From: CAYPTB01 sp964413535
Lineage (GTDB): Bacteria; Planctomycetota; UBA1135; GCA-002686595
DNA: 64,000 bases
NCBI GenBank assembly: GCA_964413535.1
Contig: CAYPTB010000041.1
Location: 5,042-69,041 of the forward strand
Reading direction: 5' to 3'
Below the pieces are notes generated by a model. It was not told the origin of the DNA, ran no database searches, and saw only the letters and a program-made list of their open reading frames with translations. This document shows, piece after piece, positions 1-8,333 of this stretch. Each line of letters begins with the position of its first letter. Position 1 is the stretch's first letter. The translations under genes and the position numbers were made by a program.

Positions 1-167
1 CCGGGCAAGTAGCGCGCGTTCTCGCGGCTCTCGCGCATCTGGGCGGCCTGCTCCGGGAAGGCGCTGAAGAGCGCGGTGCGGACGCCGCTCTCGACGAGCG
101 TGATGGCGAGGGTCGTCCCCCAACCTCCGTCTCCGATCACGACGGCCTTCGAGACGGGTGAGGACAT
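1..167 (-). CDS. gpsA: glycerol-3-phosphate dehydrogenase [NAD(P)+], N-terminal part (runs off the window)
   Basis: Only the first 55 codons are present; the gene continues past base 1. The product would reduce dihydroxyacetone phosphate to sn-glycerol-3-phosphate for phospholipid synthesis. The N-terminus shows the Rossmann nucleotide-binding turn VIGDGGWGTTLA (GxGxxG type; the second family-typical residue is Asp rather than Ala). The fragment ends with NARYLPG, which matches the family N-x-x-YLPG motif. The ATG at 167-165 overlaps the plsY stop by one base (TGATG), so the two are probably translationally coupled. PlsY consumes the glycerol-3-phosphate made here, which supports the call. 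The gene is incomplete, so the catalytic Lys cannot be checked. Confidence 0.88.
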   Translation of the reverse strand, partial: MSSPVSKAVVIGDGGWGTTLAITLVESGVRTALFSAFPEQAAQMRESRENARYLP

Positions 168-832
168 CAGACGTTCCCTGCTTTCCCGCCCGATCGTCGC
201 TCCGTCCCGTCCAGCATGCGCCTGATGTTGGCGCGGTGCCGCCAAAGGATCAACCCGGCGAGTACGGCGGTCGCGACCACGAACTCGGAGCCGTAGGGCT
301 TGGTCGGTGCGCGCAGCGCCGCCGCGATCGTCCACGCGATTCCCATGACCATGGAAGCGAGGCCCACGTAGCGCGTCGTCGCCAGAACGACGAGCCACGC
401 GATCCCGCCGATGACGAAGAGCATCGGATCGATCGCCACGATGCCTCCGCAGCCCGTGGCGACCGCCTTTCCGCCGCGGAAGCGCAGGTAGATCGGGAAG
501 ACGTGCCCCAGCACCGCCGCCGCTCCGCACGCGACGCGCAGGAGCGGGAGCTCCTCCGGTCCGTCCACCGCCCATTGCGCGAAGAAGCGCACCGGTAGGT
601 AGCCCTTCGCGAAATCGAGCGCGAAGCACAGGATCCCGAGCGGACGGCCGAGCACGCGCATCGCGTTCGTCGCTCCGATGTTCCCGCTCCCCACGGAGCG
701 CAGATCGATGCCCTTCAGGGTCCGCACGAGGATCCAGCCGAACGGAATGGACCCGAGCAGGTAGGCGGCGAGGAGGGCGAGCCACTGCGCGCCGCTCGTT
801 GGCAGGAAGGCGAAGGTCGAGGGTTCGGGCAC
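167..832 (-). CDS. plsY: acyl-phosphate:glycerol-3-phosphate acyltransferase PlsY
   Basis: Inner-membrane enzyme that acylates glycerol-3-phosphate from acyl-phosphate, the first step of phosphatidic acid synthesis. From the chosen GTG it is 221 residues, usual for PlsY. The first membrane segment (LLAAYLLGSIPFGWI) is followed by the hallmark GSGNIGATN motif and later by GGKAVATG, the two conserved loops of the family. About five hydrophobic segments are visible, and the C-terminus is basic. The reading frame stays open far upstream, but that part is Arg-rich and antisense-like and overlaps tonB, so GTG at 832 is preferred; no strong ribosome-binding site decides it. It is coupled to gpsA downstream. 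Confidence 0.93.
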   Translation of the reverse strand: MPEPSTFAFLPTSGAQWLALLAAYLLGSIPFGWILVRTLKGIDLRSVGSGNIGATNAMRVLGRPLGILCFALDFAKGYLPVRFFAQWAVDGPEELPLLRVACGAAAVLGHVFPIYLRFRGGKAVATGCGGIVAIDPMLFVIGGIAWLVVLATTRYVGLASMVMGIAWTIAAALRAPTKPYGSEFVVATAVLAGLILWRHRANIRRMLDGTERRSGGKAGNV

Positions 833-885
833 GGTCAGGGCGATCGACGCGGAAGGGTAGCACCCGCGGCCCCGCCGACCGCGCG

Positions 886-1644
886 TCAGCGGCGGCCGCT
901 CAGGCGGAACACGACGCGGTGCACCAGTTCGCTCGGGACCGACACGCCACCCGTGTGCGCGGCGCGAAAACGCCAGCGGGCGAGCGCGTCGACGGCGGCG
1001 CGGTCGAGCCTGGCGTGGCCGCTCGAGGAGAGGACCAGGACGTGGGCCACGTCTCCGCGTGCGTCGATCGCCAGGCGGCACACGACGGTCCCTTCTTCGC
1101 CGAAGCGCACGGAGAGCCGCGGATAGGCGGGATCGGGGCCCTCGATCCAGACGGCGGGCTCGGGGGCCGGATCGCCCGGCGGCTCGACGACCGGGGCCGG
1201 CGTTCCCGACTCGGCGGCGGCGACGGCTTCGTCGGCGTGCTCGCGCCCGCTCGGAAGTTCGGACGAGCGCCCGAAGCGCGGCTCGTCGTCGCTCGCCCAC
1301 GCGCGCTCGAGCTCCGGCTCGCGCTCCTCGGCCGTTCGCTCGCTCTGCGCCCCGACGTCAGCGAGCTCGGTCAGCCGTGGTTCGGGCGGCACGACCTGCT
1401 CCACTTCGCCCGGGCTCGTGCTCGTGCTCGTGCTCGGCGCGAACTCGCGCAGGCTCGCGGGCCGCGCGAAGACCGTCGGCGCGCGCCGACCGGCCGTCGG
1501 CTCGAGCTCGCTCCGGACGACGCCCAGGGCGGCCGCCAACGCGAGCCCGTGCAGGAAGATCGAAGCCAACAGGCAGCGGCCGAAGACTCCGCCGGCGAGT
1601 TTCGCCGCGGACCTCGCGTCGCGCCGCCGGGTCGAGGCTTCCAT
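886..1644 (-). CDS. energy transducer TonB family protein
   Basis: 252-residue periplasm-spanning protein. It has a short basic N-terminus, one membrane anchor at about residues 24-43, a long Pro/Glu/Ser-rich low-complexity linker, and a C-terminal TonB-like domain (PAYPRLSVRFGEEGTV..., about residues 165-250). TonB proteins couple the proton gradient via ExbB/ExbD to outer-membrane receptors; no exbBD is in the window. The ATG at 1644 is chosen because an upstream in-frame extension would run through the tRNA-Gly gene. It could be a TonB-like protein used for a process other than transport. Its presence implies an outer membrane. Confidence 0.82.
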   Translation of the reverse strand: MEASTRRRDARSAAKLAGGVFGRCLLASIFLHGLALAAALGVVRSELEPTAGRRAPTVFARPASLREFAPSTSTSTSPGEVEQVVPPEPRLTELADVGAQSERTAEEREPELERAWASDDEPRFGRSSELPSGREHADEAVAAAESGTPAPVVEPPGDPAPEPAVWIEGPDPAYPRLSVRFGEEGTVVCRLAIDARGDVAHVLVLSSSGHARLDRAAVDALARWRFRAAHTGGVSVPSELVHRVVFRLSGRR

Positions 1645-1751
1645 CGCCGACCCGTCGAACGCGCGCGGCGAGCTCTGGTTCGCGGGGAGCCGGGCGAACC
1701 CGTGCGCGCCGGTGGGCTCGGGGAACGTCGGCGCGCACCGAGCGCGCGTGG

Positions 1752-1823
1752 AGCGGCTGAAGGGACTTGAACCCTCGACATCAACCTTGGCAAGGTTGCG
1801 CTCTACCACTGAGCTACAGCCGC
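1752..1823 (-). tRNA. tRNA-Gly (GCC)
   Basis: A complete cloverleaf can be folded by eye on the minus strand. The 7-bp acceptor stem begins GCGGCTG and pairs with CAGCCGC. The D-arm is GCTC...GAGC. The anticodon stem CAACC/GGTTG encloses loop TTGCCAA (anticodon GCC), and the T-arm contains TTCAAGT. The discriminator base is U and no CCA is encoded. It stands alone, about 110 bp upstream of tonB and about 90 bp downstream of thiD in the minus-strand reading direction. Confidence 0.95.
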
Positions 1824-1915
1824 TGATGCGGGTGCCCCCGCCGCGAACGCTCACCGCTCGCGGACGAAACGGTACCAGGCCGGCCCGCCCGCGCAAAGAG
1901 CTCGGGGCGCGGGCG

Positions 1916-2677
1916 TCACCTCGAAGCGACGAGGCTCCCGACATAGCGCCCCGCGGTCTCCGCGGCGTCCCACACGGACCGTCCGCTGGCCAGTCCGGCG
2001 GCGACGGCGGAGGCGTAGCGACAGCCGGATCCGTGGAGCGAGCCGCGCTTCGCGCGCGGATGAGCATGCCAGCGCGGAGCGCGACCGCGCTCGAAGACGA
2101 GGTCCAACACGGGATCCTCGGCGCCGTGGCCGCCCTTCACGAGCACCGCCGCGGCGCCGCGCTCGAGCAGCAGCTCTGCCGCCCGCACGCGCCCCCCGGG
2201 AAGCGCCAGGGCCTCGATCGGGAGCAAGGCGAGACGCGCGGCCTCGCCGAGGTTCGGCGTGACGATCGGGCCCAGGGCGAAGAGCTCCTCCAAGAGCACC
2301 GCGATGCCCGCCGCGTCGAGGAAGACCTCGCCTCCGGAGGCCGCGAGAACCGGATCGACGACGAGGGGCAGCCCGCGCACCTCCCGCACGAGCTCCGCGA
2401 ACGCCGCGACGTGATCGGCTCCGGGGAGCAGACCGCTCTTCAGCGCGCGCGGCCCGCGCGCGAGGGCCGAACGCGCCTCGGCCAGCCAGACCTTTGGATC
2501 GCGCGGGTAGACGCCGTGGACGCGCACGCCGTCCTGATCGGTGTCGGCCGTCACCACCAGCTCCGCTTCGACGCCGTGGGCGTGCGCCGCTTCGCGGTCG
2601 GCGTCGACTCCGGCGCCGCCGGTCGGATCGCGTCCGGCGACCACGAGGATCGAAGCCGATCGAGGGATCGAGCTCAT
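1916..2677 (-). CDS. thiD: hydroxymethylpyrimidine/phosphomethylpyrimidine kinase ThiD
   Basis: 253 residues, ribokinase fold. It phosphorylates HMP and HMP-phosphate to HMP-PP for thiamine synthesis. Family motifs run in order: GRDPTGGAGVDAD near the N-terminus (substrate site), KSGLLP, DPVLAASGG, TPNLGEA, VKGGHG, and the anion-hole/catalytic segment HGSGCRYASAVAAGLA near the C-terminus. The catalytic Cys is in GSGC; the common HGTGC is HGSGC here. The start is the ATG at 2677, 29 bp after the DHH gene, so the two probably share a transcript. No thiE or other thiamine gene is nearby. A pyridoxal kinase role is possible but the motifs fit ThiD better. Confidence 0.9.
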   Translation of the reverse strand: MSSIPRSASILVVAGRDPTGGAGVDADREAAHAHGVEAELVVTADTDQDGVRVHGVYPRDPKVWLAEARSALARGPRALKSGLLPGADHVAAFAELVREVRGLPLVVDPVLAASGGEVFLDAAGIAVLLEELFALGPIVTPNLGEAARLALLPIEALALPGGRVRAAELLLERGAAAVLVKGGHGAEDPVLDLVFERGRAPRWHAHPRAKRGSLHGSGCRYASAVAAGLASGRSVWDAAETAGRYVGSLVASR

Positions 2678-2706
2678 GCGAATCGTGCGGCGGGCGGGGG
2701 CCTCGC

Positions 2707-3747
2707 TCAGGCGACGGGCCGGCCTTCCATCTCCTCGGGCTCGAAGCCGTCGAGCGTCTCGAGCAGGTGCAGCGCGCGCGCGCGGATGCGTCGCTCGAGA
2801 CGGCGCAGCTCGTCGTCGGCGCCGGGACCGAGCTGCACCTGCCCACCGGCGATGGTGCCGTGTCCACCGAAGGATCCCTCGCCGCGCAGGATCCGTTCGA
2901 GCAAGGGGTAGGCGGGACGGTGCTTGGTGCGCAGCGAGACGTAGTACGTGCCCTCGTTCGCTCCGCCGCACAAGGACCAATGGCAGTTCTCCATCCGCAG
3001 GAAGAAGTCCGCCATCTCCGCGATCGTCCCGGGGTTGGTGACGTCCCCGAGCAGGGCCGCCACCAGCGATCCGTAGCGCTTCGCGTGCCGCAACGCCGAG
3101 CTGAGCTCGCGGTAATAGTCTTGGGGTAACGGCGGCCGCTGGATGCGCGCGAGCTGCGCCTTGTCCGCGCGACGCAAGGTGGCGTAGTACGCCTCCTCGT
3201 CGAGCGGGCTGACGGCGTGCGCTAGGTCGGACGTGTCGAAGCGCACGCCGCAGAACAAGCTCGTCGCGGCGTGTGTGTCGAGCTCGATCCCGGACTCGCG
3301 CACGTACTCGTAGACGAGGCTCGACGTGGCTCCCACCTCGGGGCGCACGTCCCAGTGCGGGACCGGGGCCGGGGGACCCTTGGGATGGGGTTGGTGGTGG
3401 TCGATGACGGCGAACAGCGGAACGTCGGGGGGGACCTCCGTGTGGCCGAAGCCGGGCTGCGTGTCGACCAGCACCACGCCCGAGAACGCACTCCTGTCGA
3501 GGGTTGCGTAGTCGGCGAAGCGCAGCCCGAGCTCGCGCACCATCGCGACGTTCTCGGCGCGCTGGATGCGTCCGCGGGTGGCGACCTCCGCCTCGCGCGC
3601 GAAGCCGCGCTCGAGCAGGTAACGCACGCCGACCAGCGCCCCGAGCGCGTCGGGATCGGGGCTCTGGTGCGTGAGGATCAGGAGCCGCCCGCCGGCCTCG
3701 CGCGCGAGGACGCGCGCGAGATTCGAGTAGGCATCCGTGCCGTTCAA
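2707..3747 (-). CDS. DHH-family phosphoesterase (NrnA-like nanoRNase/pAp phosphatase)
   Basis: 346 residues with the two-domain DHH/DHHA1 layout. The metal ligands appear in order: DPDALG (residues 31-36), the DTQ at about 95, and the signature DHH at 116-118 (VIDHHQ). The C-terminal DHHA1 domain has GGHGTIAGG, the substrate-binding Gly-rich loop. Such enzymes degrade 2-5 nt RNA and often dephosphorylate 3'-phosphoadenosine 5'-phosphate; which activity applies cannot be told from sequence. The start is TTG at 3747 with GGAG 7 nt upstream. It follows the isomerase gene by 42 bp on the same strand. Confidence 0.85.
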   Translation of the reverse strand: MNGTDAYSNLARVLAREAGGRLLILTHQSPDPDALGALVGVRYLLERGFAREAEVATRGRIQRAENVAMVRELGLRFADYATLDRSAFSGVVLVDTQPGFGHTEVPPDVPLFAVIDHHQPHPKGPPAPVPHWDVRPEVGATSSLVYEYVRESGIELDTHAATSLFCGVRFDTSDLAHAVSPLDEEAYYATLRRADKAQLARIQRPPLPQDYYRELSSALRHAKRYGSLVAALLGDVTNPGTIAEMADFFLRMENCHWSLCGGANEGTYYVSLRTKHRPAYPLLERILRGEGSFGGHGTIAGGQVQLGPGADDELRRLERRIRARALHLLETLDGFEPEEMEGRPVA

Positions 3748-3789
3748 CGGATCTCCGGGAGGCCGATTTCGTTCAGCGCGCCGCGCGGA

Positions 3790-4779
3790 TCAGTATCCGA
3801 GATCCGACAGGAACTGGATGCTGCCGAGGATCTCGGCCCGCCCGTGACGCGGATGGAGCTCGATGACGCGCTCTGCATCGCGCGGAACGTAGCCCGCGAG
3901 GAGCTTGAAGTCGACCTCGCCCAGACCGGGAGGCATCTCGGCCTCGTCCTCGGCCGCGTCCTGGAGGTGGACGCCCAACATTCGAGGCGCGAAAGCCTCC
4001 AACCACTGACCGTCGTCCTCGAGCCCCCGGCGGCTGCGCAGGTGGACGTGGCCGACGTCGTGCCAGTAGCCGAGGCCCTTCCCCACTAGGTCGTCGAGCA
4101 CCCATCCCATGGCCTCGAACCCGAGCAGGTCGTCGAGATCCGACCCGGGCTCGATGGCGAACCGAACCTCGGGCGATTCGTTCGCGAGGGTGTGAATCGA
4201 TCGGCACAGGTGCTCGACCTGGCGCTGTCCGCGCTTCTGGACCTCGGACGCGAAGTCGCGCATGTCCTGGCGGACTTCGTCGCTCTTCTCGCCGTTGTAG
4301 AGCCGTGATTCGAGCTTGCGCGCCCGTTCGCGGAGCTCGGGACTCTCGATCTTGCCCCCGCGCAGCACCACCGTCGGGCAACCCCACGCCTTCGCCAGGC
4401 GCACGTGGCGCCGGATCGAGTTCAGGGCGCGCTCGCGCTCCGCATCGGTCAGGCTTCCGAGGTTGTCGACCGCGAGTTGACCCGTGTTGCTGTCCCGGCA
4501 GCCGGCCACGAGCGAGCGGATCGCCACCGAGGTCTCGCGCTTCGACTCCTCGAGACCGTCCATGCTCGGGGGCGAATCCGAGCGTCCGAGCTCGATGCGC
4601 CGGAACCCCATCGCGACCGAGGCGAAGATCTGGTCCTCGATCGAAGTGAGCCGCGAACCGAAGCACGCGGTCGAGAGGACGTAATCGTTGGGGATCCCAG
4701 GGGCCGTCACGTCTTGCGGGAAAGAGGGGAGACGCGGAGGAGTGGACCGAAGGGCAAGCTGTCGAGCCGTGGAAAACAT
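3790..4779 (-). CDS. sugar phosphate isomerase/epimerase (AP endonuclease 2-type TIM barrel)
   Basis: 329 residues. The barrel pattern of xylose-isomerase-like proteins is visible: GFRRIEL near the N-terminus, VVLRGGK, RFAIEPGSD, YWHDVGHVHL, GVHLQD and VIELHP, each at a strand end with the Glu/Asp/His expected to bind a divalent metal. Substrate is not predictable; members of this family isomerise sugars, epimerise tagatose-like ketoses or act as endonuclease IV. The ATG at 4779 is used, though GTG about 66 bp further in (VTAPGIPND) is possible. It precedes the DHH gene by 42 bp. Confidence 0.72.
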   Translation of the reverse strand: MFSTARQLALRSTPPRLPSFPQDVTAPGIPNDYVLSTACFGSRLTSIEDQIFASVAMGFRRIELGRSDSPPSMDGLEESKRETSVAIRSLVAGCRDSNTGQLAVDNLGSLTDAERERALNSIRRHVRLAKAWGCPTVVLRGGKIESPELRERARKLESRLYNGEKSDEVRQDMRDFASEVQKRGQRQVEHLCRSIHTLANESPEVRFAIEPGSDLDDLLGFEAMGWVLDDLVGKGLGYWHDVGHVHLRSRRGLEDDGQWLEAFAPRMLGVHLQDAAEDEAEMPPGLGEVDFKLLAGYVPRDAERVIELHPRHGRAEILGSIQFLSDLGY

Positions 4780-4915
4780 ACCCCGGCGCGAGGGTCGGAG
4801 CCGACCCGTCGCCGGAGCGCCGCGCGGCGCGGGCGTCGCGCGACCCTCTCCGGGGCTCGGCCGTGATAGCAAAACGGCGCTTCTCCCGTTCGAACCCGGC
4901 GCACGGGGAAGCCCG

Positions 4916-6358
4916 TCAGACGCGGATTTCCGCCGCGGCGGAGGCCAGGTCCGCCCGCGCGGCGAGCAAGGGATCGACCTCGCCCTCCACGTACTCGAGC
5001 ACCTGCTCGGGGGCGCGGCCCACGTAGCGCGCGCCGTCGAGCAGTTCCGCCAAGCGCCCTTTCAACGCGGCGAAACGCGGATCGGCGGCGAGGATCTCGC
5101 GCAGCGGGTTGCGCTCGCCGCGGTGGATGGCCTCCGAGGCGCTCCGGCTCGCGGCGCGGATCGCCTCGTGGACGTCCTGGCGGTCGGCGCCGGCCTTCAC
5201 CGCCTCCAGCATCAGCGCTTCGGAGGCGAGGAACGGCAGCTCCTCGTCGAGGTTCCGCCGCACGACCGCCGGGTGGACCACGAGGTTCCCGGCGACGTTC
5301 TGGTAGAGCATCAGCACGGCGTCCGTCGCCAGGAACATCTCGGGCACGGCCACGCGGCGGTTGGCCGAGTCGTCCAGCGTGCGCTCGAACCACTGGTTGG
5401 CCGCCGTGTGCGCGAGGTTGTCGAGGGCCGAGATCACGAGCCGCGCGAGGGAGCACATGCGCTCGCAGCGCATCGGGTTGCGCTTCCACGGCATGGCCGA
5501 GGAGCCGATCTGCTTCGCCTCGAAGGGCTCCTCGAGCTCGCGCCTCCCGGAGGAGAGCCGCACGTCGGTCGCGAATTTGTGCGCGGACTGACAGATCGAC
5601 GACAGGACCTGTCCGACCCGGAAGTCGAGCCGCCGCGGGTAGGTCTGACCCGTGACGCCGAAGGTGCGCTCGAAGCCCATCTTCGCGGTGACGCGCCGGT
5701 CGAGCTCGCGCACCTTCTCGTGGTCGCCGTCGAAGAGCTCGAGGAAGGAGGCCTGCGTGCCGGTCGTGCCCTTGACGCCGCGGAAACGCACCGACGCGGC
5801 CGCGTGCTCGAGGTCGTGGAGGTCGAAGACGAGGTCCTGCAACCACAGGCACGCGCGCTTGCCCACGGTCGTGGCCTGCGCCGGCTGATAGTGCGTCAGA
5901 CCGAGCGTCGGGAGCGAGCGCCATTCGAGGGCGAAGCTGCGCAGCGCCCGAATCACCTCGCACAGCCGCCGGCGCAGGATCGCGAGCCCCTCGCGCAGAC
6001 AAACGAGCTCGGTGTTGTCCCCCACGAAGCACGAGGTCGCGCCCAGGTGGATGATCGGTCGCGCCTTCGGACACACTTCGCCCCAAGCGTGCACGTGCGC
6101 CATCACGTCGTGGCGCAACTCCTTCTCGTAGCGCGCGGCCGCCGCGTAGTCGACGTCGTCCTGGTGCGCGCGCAGCTCGTCGAGCTGCTCGTCGGTGATG
6201 TCCAGCCCGAGCTCCTGCTCGCCCTCCGCGAGCGCGATCCAGAGCTTGCGCCAGGTCGTGAACTTCTTGTCGTCCGAGAAGACGTAGCGCATCTCGCTCG
6301 ACGCGTAACGGGTCGCCAGCGGGCTCTCGTAGCTCGTTCTGCGCTCGCCCATCGGCAC
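4916..6358 (-). CDS. purB: adenylosuccinate lyase
   Basis: 480-residue fumarase-superfamily lyase acting twice in purine synthesis (SAICAR to AICAR, adenylosuccinate to AMP). The superfamily signature SSAMPWKRNP is intact, as are HLGATSCFVGDN (substrate loop) and LTHYQPAQ (catalytic-His region). The residue pattern (GVKGTTGTQASFLELF, QIGSSAMPWKRNPMRCER) resembles the eukaryotic-type ADSL more than the shorter B. subtilis type. Start: GTG at 6358, with an ATG two codons later as an alternative. It lies 6 bp downstream of the VanZ gene, so probably shares its transcript. Confidence 0.93.
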   Translation of the reverse strand: MPMGERRTSYESPLATRYASSEMRYVFSDDKKFTTWRKLWIALAEGEQELGLDITDEQLDELRAHQDDVDYAAAARYEKELRHDVMAHVHAWGEVCPKARPIIHLGATSCFVGDNTELVCLREGLAILRRRLCEVIRALRSFALEWRSLPTLGLTHYQPAQATTVGKRACLWLQDLVFDLHDLEHAAASVRFRGVKGTTGTQASFLELFDGDHEKVRELDRRVTAKMGFERTFGVTGQTYPRRLDFRVGQVLSSICQSAHKFATDVRLSSGRRELEEPFEAKQIGSSAMPWKRNPMRCERMCSLARLVISALDNLAHTAANQWFERTLDDSANRRVAVPEMFLATDAVLMLYQNVAGNLVVHPAVVRRNLDEELPFLASEALMLEAVKAGADRQDVHEAIRAASRSASEAIHRGERNPLREILAADPRFAALKGRLAELLDGARYVGRAPEQVLEYVEGEVDPLLAARADLASAAAEIRV

Positions 6359-6364
6359 AGGATA

Positions 6365-6910
6365 TCAGGCCCAGGTCGCGAGCGCGGCGGCGCCGAGCGC
6401 GAGGGCGAGACCGGCGCCGAAGCGCGCGGCCACCGATGCTCGCGTCGCGGTCGGCTGCGCCACGCGCGCAGCGACGGCGACCACCCACGCGGCGGCGACG
6501 CCGTCCGTGAGCCAATCGAAGAACGACGGCGAGCGCCCGGTGAAGGATTGATGCCACTCGTCGAGCGCTCCGTAGAGCGCGACGGCGAGGACGATCAGGG
6601 CCGAGTTCCTGCGCGTGAGCTCCGGCCAACCGCTCGGCGCCGAACCCGCGGGGTCGCGCTCGCGCGGCGCGCGCGGGAGCGCCAGGACGAGCCACAGCGC
6701 GAGCAAACCGAACAGCACGACGTGGAAGGCGTTGCTCGCGAAGGCCCACAGACCGCCGCGCGGCACCCTGTCGAGCGTCTGGCTCGACAGGATCCAGATC
6801 AGACCCGCCCAAGCCGTCGCCAGCGAGGCTCCGAGGGCTCGCGAGATCGAGAAGAGCCTCGCCGCGATCCAACGCAGGAGTCCCGTTCGCGGGGCTTCGT
6901 CCACACTCAC
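6365..6910 (-). CDS. VanZ-like membrane protein
   Basis: About 181 residues with four hydrophobic segments. The VanZ-like pattern is present: an N-terminal segment ending in SSQ (WAGLIWILSSQ), a second helix starting HVVLFGLLALWL, then YGALDEWHQSFTGRSPSFFDWLTDGVAA, the D-E-x-x-Q and D-x-x-x-D/N signature. VanZ homologues are small inner-membrane proteins, one of which gives low teicoplanin resistance; the biochemical role is unknown. GTG at 6910 overlaps the TGA of the upstream ATPase gene (GTGA), implying coupling. A second GTG two codons later is possible. Confidence 0.75.
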   Translation of the reverse strand: MSVDEAPRTGLLRWIAARLFSISRALGASLATAWAGLIWILSSQTLDRVPRGGLWAFASNAFHVVLFGLLALWLVLALPRAPRERDPAGSAPSGWPELTRRNSALIVLAVALYGALDEWHQSFTGRSPSFFDWLTDGVAAAWVVAVAARVAQPTATRASVAARFGAGLALALGAAALATWA

Positions 6911-7356
6911 CGGTACCGCTCGCGCACGGCCGTGATGCACAAGCCCTTGCCGTCGGCGCTCTTCGTGACGTCGAGGCGATCGACGGTCGTGCGCATCAGG
7001 TAGAGCCCGCGTCCGCGGTCGTCCTCGAGGTCGGGGAGCTCGCTCTTCGACAAGAGGTCGCGAAAGCGCTTCGGGTCGCCTCCACCCTCGTCGGAGACCG
7101 CGAGCCGCCAACTTCCGGGAAGGACGTCGAGCTCCATGAGCATGCCCACGCCGTTCACGAGCTGACTCTCGTCCAGCGCCGCACCTCCGCCGCCGTGATC
7201 GACCGCGTTCGACAGGAGCTCGGAGGCGACCAAGACGAGCCGGTCGCGCTCGGTCTCGGGCATACCGTTCAGTCGCGCGAAGTGCCGCACCATGTGCCGC
7301 GCGACACGCACCGCCTCGTGGGTCGCGGGCAGCTCGAGCCGTACGACGTGGTTCAC
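6907..7356 (-). CDS. RsbW-like ATP-binding protein (anti-sigma factor/serine kinase type)
   Basis: 149 residues forming a single HATPase_c_2 (GHKL) domain. The N box is ASELLSNAVDHG, the G1 box is AVSDEGGGDP and the G2 region is DRGRGLYLMR. There are no membrane segments and no sensor domain. Stand-alone GHKL proteins of this type usually act as anti-sigma or partner-switch serine kinases (RsbW/SpoIIAB), but no anti-anti-sigma or sigma gene is adjacent. The GTG start overlaps the nadC stop (GTGA) and its own stop overlaps the VanZ start, placing it in the middle of a coupled chain nadC - ATPase - VanZ. Confidence 0.8.
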   Translation of the reverse strand: MNHVVRLELPATHEAVRVARHMVRHFARLNGMPETERDRLVLVASELLSNAVDHGGGGAALDESQLVNGVGMLMELDVLPGSWRLAVSDEGGGDPKRFRDLLSKSELPDLEDDRGRGLYLMRTTVDRLDVTKSADGKGLCITAVRERYR

Positions 7357-8297
7357 GCTTCTCGCTCCGAGCACTCCAAGCCGAAGGACATATCGAGCGC
7401 GGGAGCGGAGTGCGTGAGGGCGCCGACGGAGATTCGGTCGACGCCGCTCGCCGCGTAGGCGGCGACGTTCTCGAGGTCGATGCCCCCCGAGGCCTCGAGC
7501 AACACGGTCTTCCCGGCGCGCTGCGCTTCCCCGCGCAGGATCGGGCACAGCCGCGCGAGCTCCTCGGGTGCGAGGTTGTCGAGCAGGATCACGTCGGCGC
7601 CCGCGCGCGCGGCCGCCCGCGCCTCGGACTCGTCGCGCGCCTCGGCCGTCACGCGCAGCCCCGGATGGCGCGTCCGGAGCGCACGCACGAGTTCTTCGAG
7701 CGGGCGCCCGGCGAGATCGAGATGGTTGTCCTTGAGCATCGCCTCGTCGAACAAGCCGAAGCGGTGGTTCACTCCGCCCCCGCAGCGCACGGCGTACTTC
7801 TCGAGCGCGCGCAACCCCGGCGTCGTCTTGCGCGTGTCGAGGATCGCGACGCGCGGCCCGGCGCGCGCGACGAAGGCCGCCGTCAGGGTCGCGGTGCCGG
7901 AGAGGCGCTGCACGAGGTTCAGCGCCGTGCGCTCGCCCGTGAGCAGCGCACGCGCGGGGCCGACGACGCGCACGAGCGCCTGCCCGGGCCGCACGGGCTC
8001 GCCGTCCCGCGCCGAGAACTCGGCCGCGCACTGCGAAGTGAGCCGCTCGAAGACGCGCGCAAAGACCGTCGAGCCGGCCAGCGTTCCAGCGGCGCGCGCG
8101 TAGAGCGTCCCCGACGCCCGGCGGCCCGGGGGAACGACGCACTCGGTCGTGACGTCGCCGGCACCGATGTCCTCGGCGAGCGCACGATCGAGGATCCGAT
8201 CGAGGTCCGCCGGATCGAGTCCGTCCCCGGCGGCGCTCGCCCTGGCTCGAGTCGACGACAGAGCGTCCCTACCCGTCTCTTCGGTACCGAGTTCCAA
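7353..8297 (-). CDS. nadC: nicotinate-nucleotide pyrophosphorylase (carboxylating)
   Basis: 314 residues. It makes nicotinate mononucleotide from quinolinate and PRPP in de novo NAD synthesis. Visible motifs: EDIGAGDVTT near the N-terminus, the Arg/Lys-rich active site TRKTTPGLRALEKYAVRCGGG, NHRFGL, KDNHLDL, and the C-terminal phosphate site LEASGGIDLENV with SVGALTHSAPALDMS. The first possible start is TTG at 8297; the conserved part begins about residue 30, so a later start is possible. It follows the HhH gene by 36 bp and is coupled to the ATPase gene downstream. Confidence 0.95.
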   Translation of the reverse strand: MELGTEETGRDALSSTRARASAAGDGLDPADLDRILDRALAEDIGAGDVTTECVVPPGRRASGTLYARAAGTLAGSTVFARVFERLTSQCAAEFSARDGEPVRPGQALVRVVGPARALLTGERTALNLVQRLSGTATLTAAFVARAGPRVAILDTRKTTPGLRALEKYAVRCGGGVNHRFGLFDEAMLKDNHLDLAGRPLEELVRALRTRHPGLRVTAEARDESEARAAARAGADVILLDNLAPEELARLCPILRGEAQRAGKTVLLEASGGIDLENVAAYAASGVDRISVGALTHSAPALDMSFGLECSEREA

Positions 8298-8333
8298 AGT
8301 CAGGAGCCGAGTCTACACGAGCGCCGCCCCGGG

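Noticed and set aside
1752..1823. Peptide SGCSSVVERNLAKVDVEGSSPFS within an extended TonB frame
   Set aside because: This is the translation of the tRNA-Gly gene, so the upstream part of the frame is not coding.
4688..7003. 771-codon open frame on the plus strand
   Set aside because: Antisense to purB and VanZ genes; long only because high G+C removes stops. No family motif.
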